34,592 nt of DNA, from contig CABJAM010000018.1 in NCBI GenBank assembly GCA_902363555.1, positions 1-34,592 on the forward strand, given 5' to 3'. Positions 34,156-34,592 of the stretch are shown piece by piece. Within the stretch, counting starts at the first letter, position 1. Each line of letters opens with the position of its first letter. Both the position numbers and the translations under genes were made by a program. This DNA is from Lachnospiraceae bacterium (lineage in GTDB: Bacteria > Bacillota > Clostridia > Lachnospirales > Lachnospiraceae). The notes beneath the pieces are model-generated. The model was given only the letters and a program-made list of their open reading frames with translations. It was not told where the DNA came from and searched no databases.

Positions 34156-34396
34156 TGCGGGGGCGTCCGGGGATATCCAGGCGGGTGGGGAGCAGCATTT
34201 GCAGCCATTATAGAAGGACTTGGGAGGCGGGATTTTGCGTTAATCCGGAAAAAAGGGCCGTAGAACGGAACCATAATAAGAATACTCCCCACCCTTTTTG
34301 CCGGATTGCCCTTAGCAAAATTCCGGCTCCCTAGACCTTCTTAAATGGCGAAACCGCTGCTCCCCACCCGCCTGGATATCCCCGGACGCCCCCGCA
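34156..34396. repeat. 241-nt palindrome with 41-bp perfect outer arms
   Basis: Arms 34156-34196 and 34356-34396 are perfect inverted copies. Inside, 34197-34257 and 34292-34355 continue the symmetry imperfectly, with several short gaps. The loop 34258-34291 holds a small CCGT-AGA-ACGG hairpin. No gene is present. It is second in a row after the larger palindrome and has similar GC-rich arms. Confidence 0.88.
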
Positions 34397-34400
34397 GTGA

Positions 34401-34441
34401 ACTGTCCCCCTTGTCAAGGACATTTTTTAAAGTGGGGCAGT
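34401..34441. repeat. Hairpin near the right edge, possibly a mobile-element end
   Basis: ACTGTCCCCCTT (34401-34412) pairs with AAGTGGGGCAGT (34430-34441), with one mismatch and one wobble. A short open frame on the - strand enters from the window edge and stops at 34519. The arrangement resembles an insertion-sequence end after a truncated gene, but I cannot identify the element. From 34442 to 34592 I see nothing else. Confidence 0.35.
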
Positions 34442-34592
34442 TTATTTTTCCTCCTCTTTTACCTGTATCCTGTTCTCAGATATCCTGTTTTCTATTATTA
34501 TGGTATTCTATGATTGTTTTAAGTAATCTTCTTACTTTGAAGTACTCCGGCTCCTAATTCCTCTGGCCTTTTTGTGATCACCGGACAGACCG

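Overview
The window looks like a chromosomal segment from a low-to-mid GC Firmicute of class Clostridia, most likely a Lachnospiraceae relative. The grounds are a Gram-positive PolC with a built-in exonuclease, the gene order rimP-nusA-rnpM-ylxQ-infB-rbfA-nrnA-truB-ribF, strong AGGAGG-type ribosome sites, extended -10 promoters, a CdaR-like regulator beside an MsmX-type ATPase, and several protein families typical of gut Clostridia. All supported protein genes are on the + strand. I saw no rRNA, tRNA, CRISPR array or intact transposase. Family names come from recognising sequence motifs by eye; no search was run.

Layout. Positions 1-3000 hold accessory metabolism: an HSL-type esterase broken by one extra G in a G6 run, a PAP2 phosphatase and a small nitroreductase that ends at a clear terminator. 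ispG and polC (3379-8945) overlap by 4 bp and have their own promoter and a hairpin-rich leader. From 8946 to 16804 is an accessory block: an AraC regulator, a DUF5688-like protein, an Rpn-like PD-(D/E)XK protein, a GH78 alpha-L-rhamnosidase and a DegV protein. From 16808 to 26143 runs the translation and transcription operon rimP to ribF. Its IF-2 carries a 221-residue tandem repeat. From 26340 to 28632 a radical SAM gene and a DUF4130 gene sit behind a promoter bracketed by two near-consensus LexA (SOS) boxes. Then come maf, an unrecognised 427-residue protein, an MsmX/UgpC-type sugar ABC ATPase and a CdaR/PucR-type regulator. The last 1.2 kb has no credible gene and holds two very large inverted repeats.

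How it fits together. The central operon couples ribosome maturation (RimP, RbfA, TruB), transcription elongation (NusA), initiation (IF-2), RNA turnover (NrnA, RnpM) and flavin cofactor supply (RibF). AraC, rhamnosidase, the MsmX-type ATPase and CdaR suggest use of plant or host glycans. The best candidate for an under-described system is the SOS-boxed radical SAM/DUF4130 pair. It has a helix-hairpin-helix in the SAM enzyme, no assigned reaction that I know of, and a promoter that independently points to DNA damage.

Non-coding structure is unusually rich. A 429-nt imperfect palindrome (33441-33869) folds as a three-way junction. A 241-nt one (34156-34396) has 41-bp perfect arms. Several intergenic hairpins are bounded by GTAAC/GTTAC half-sites, and the ispG leader and polC trailer hold strong stem-loops.
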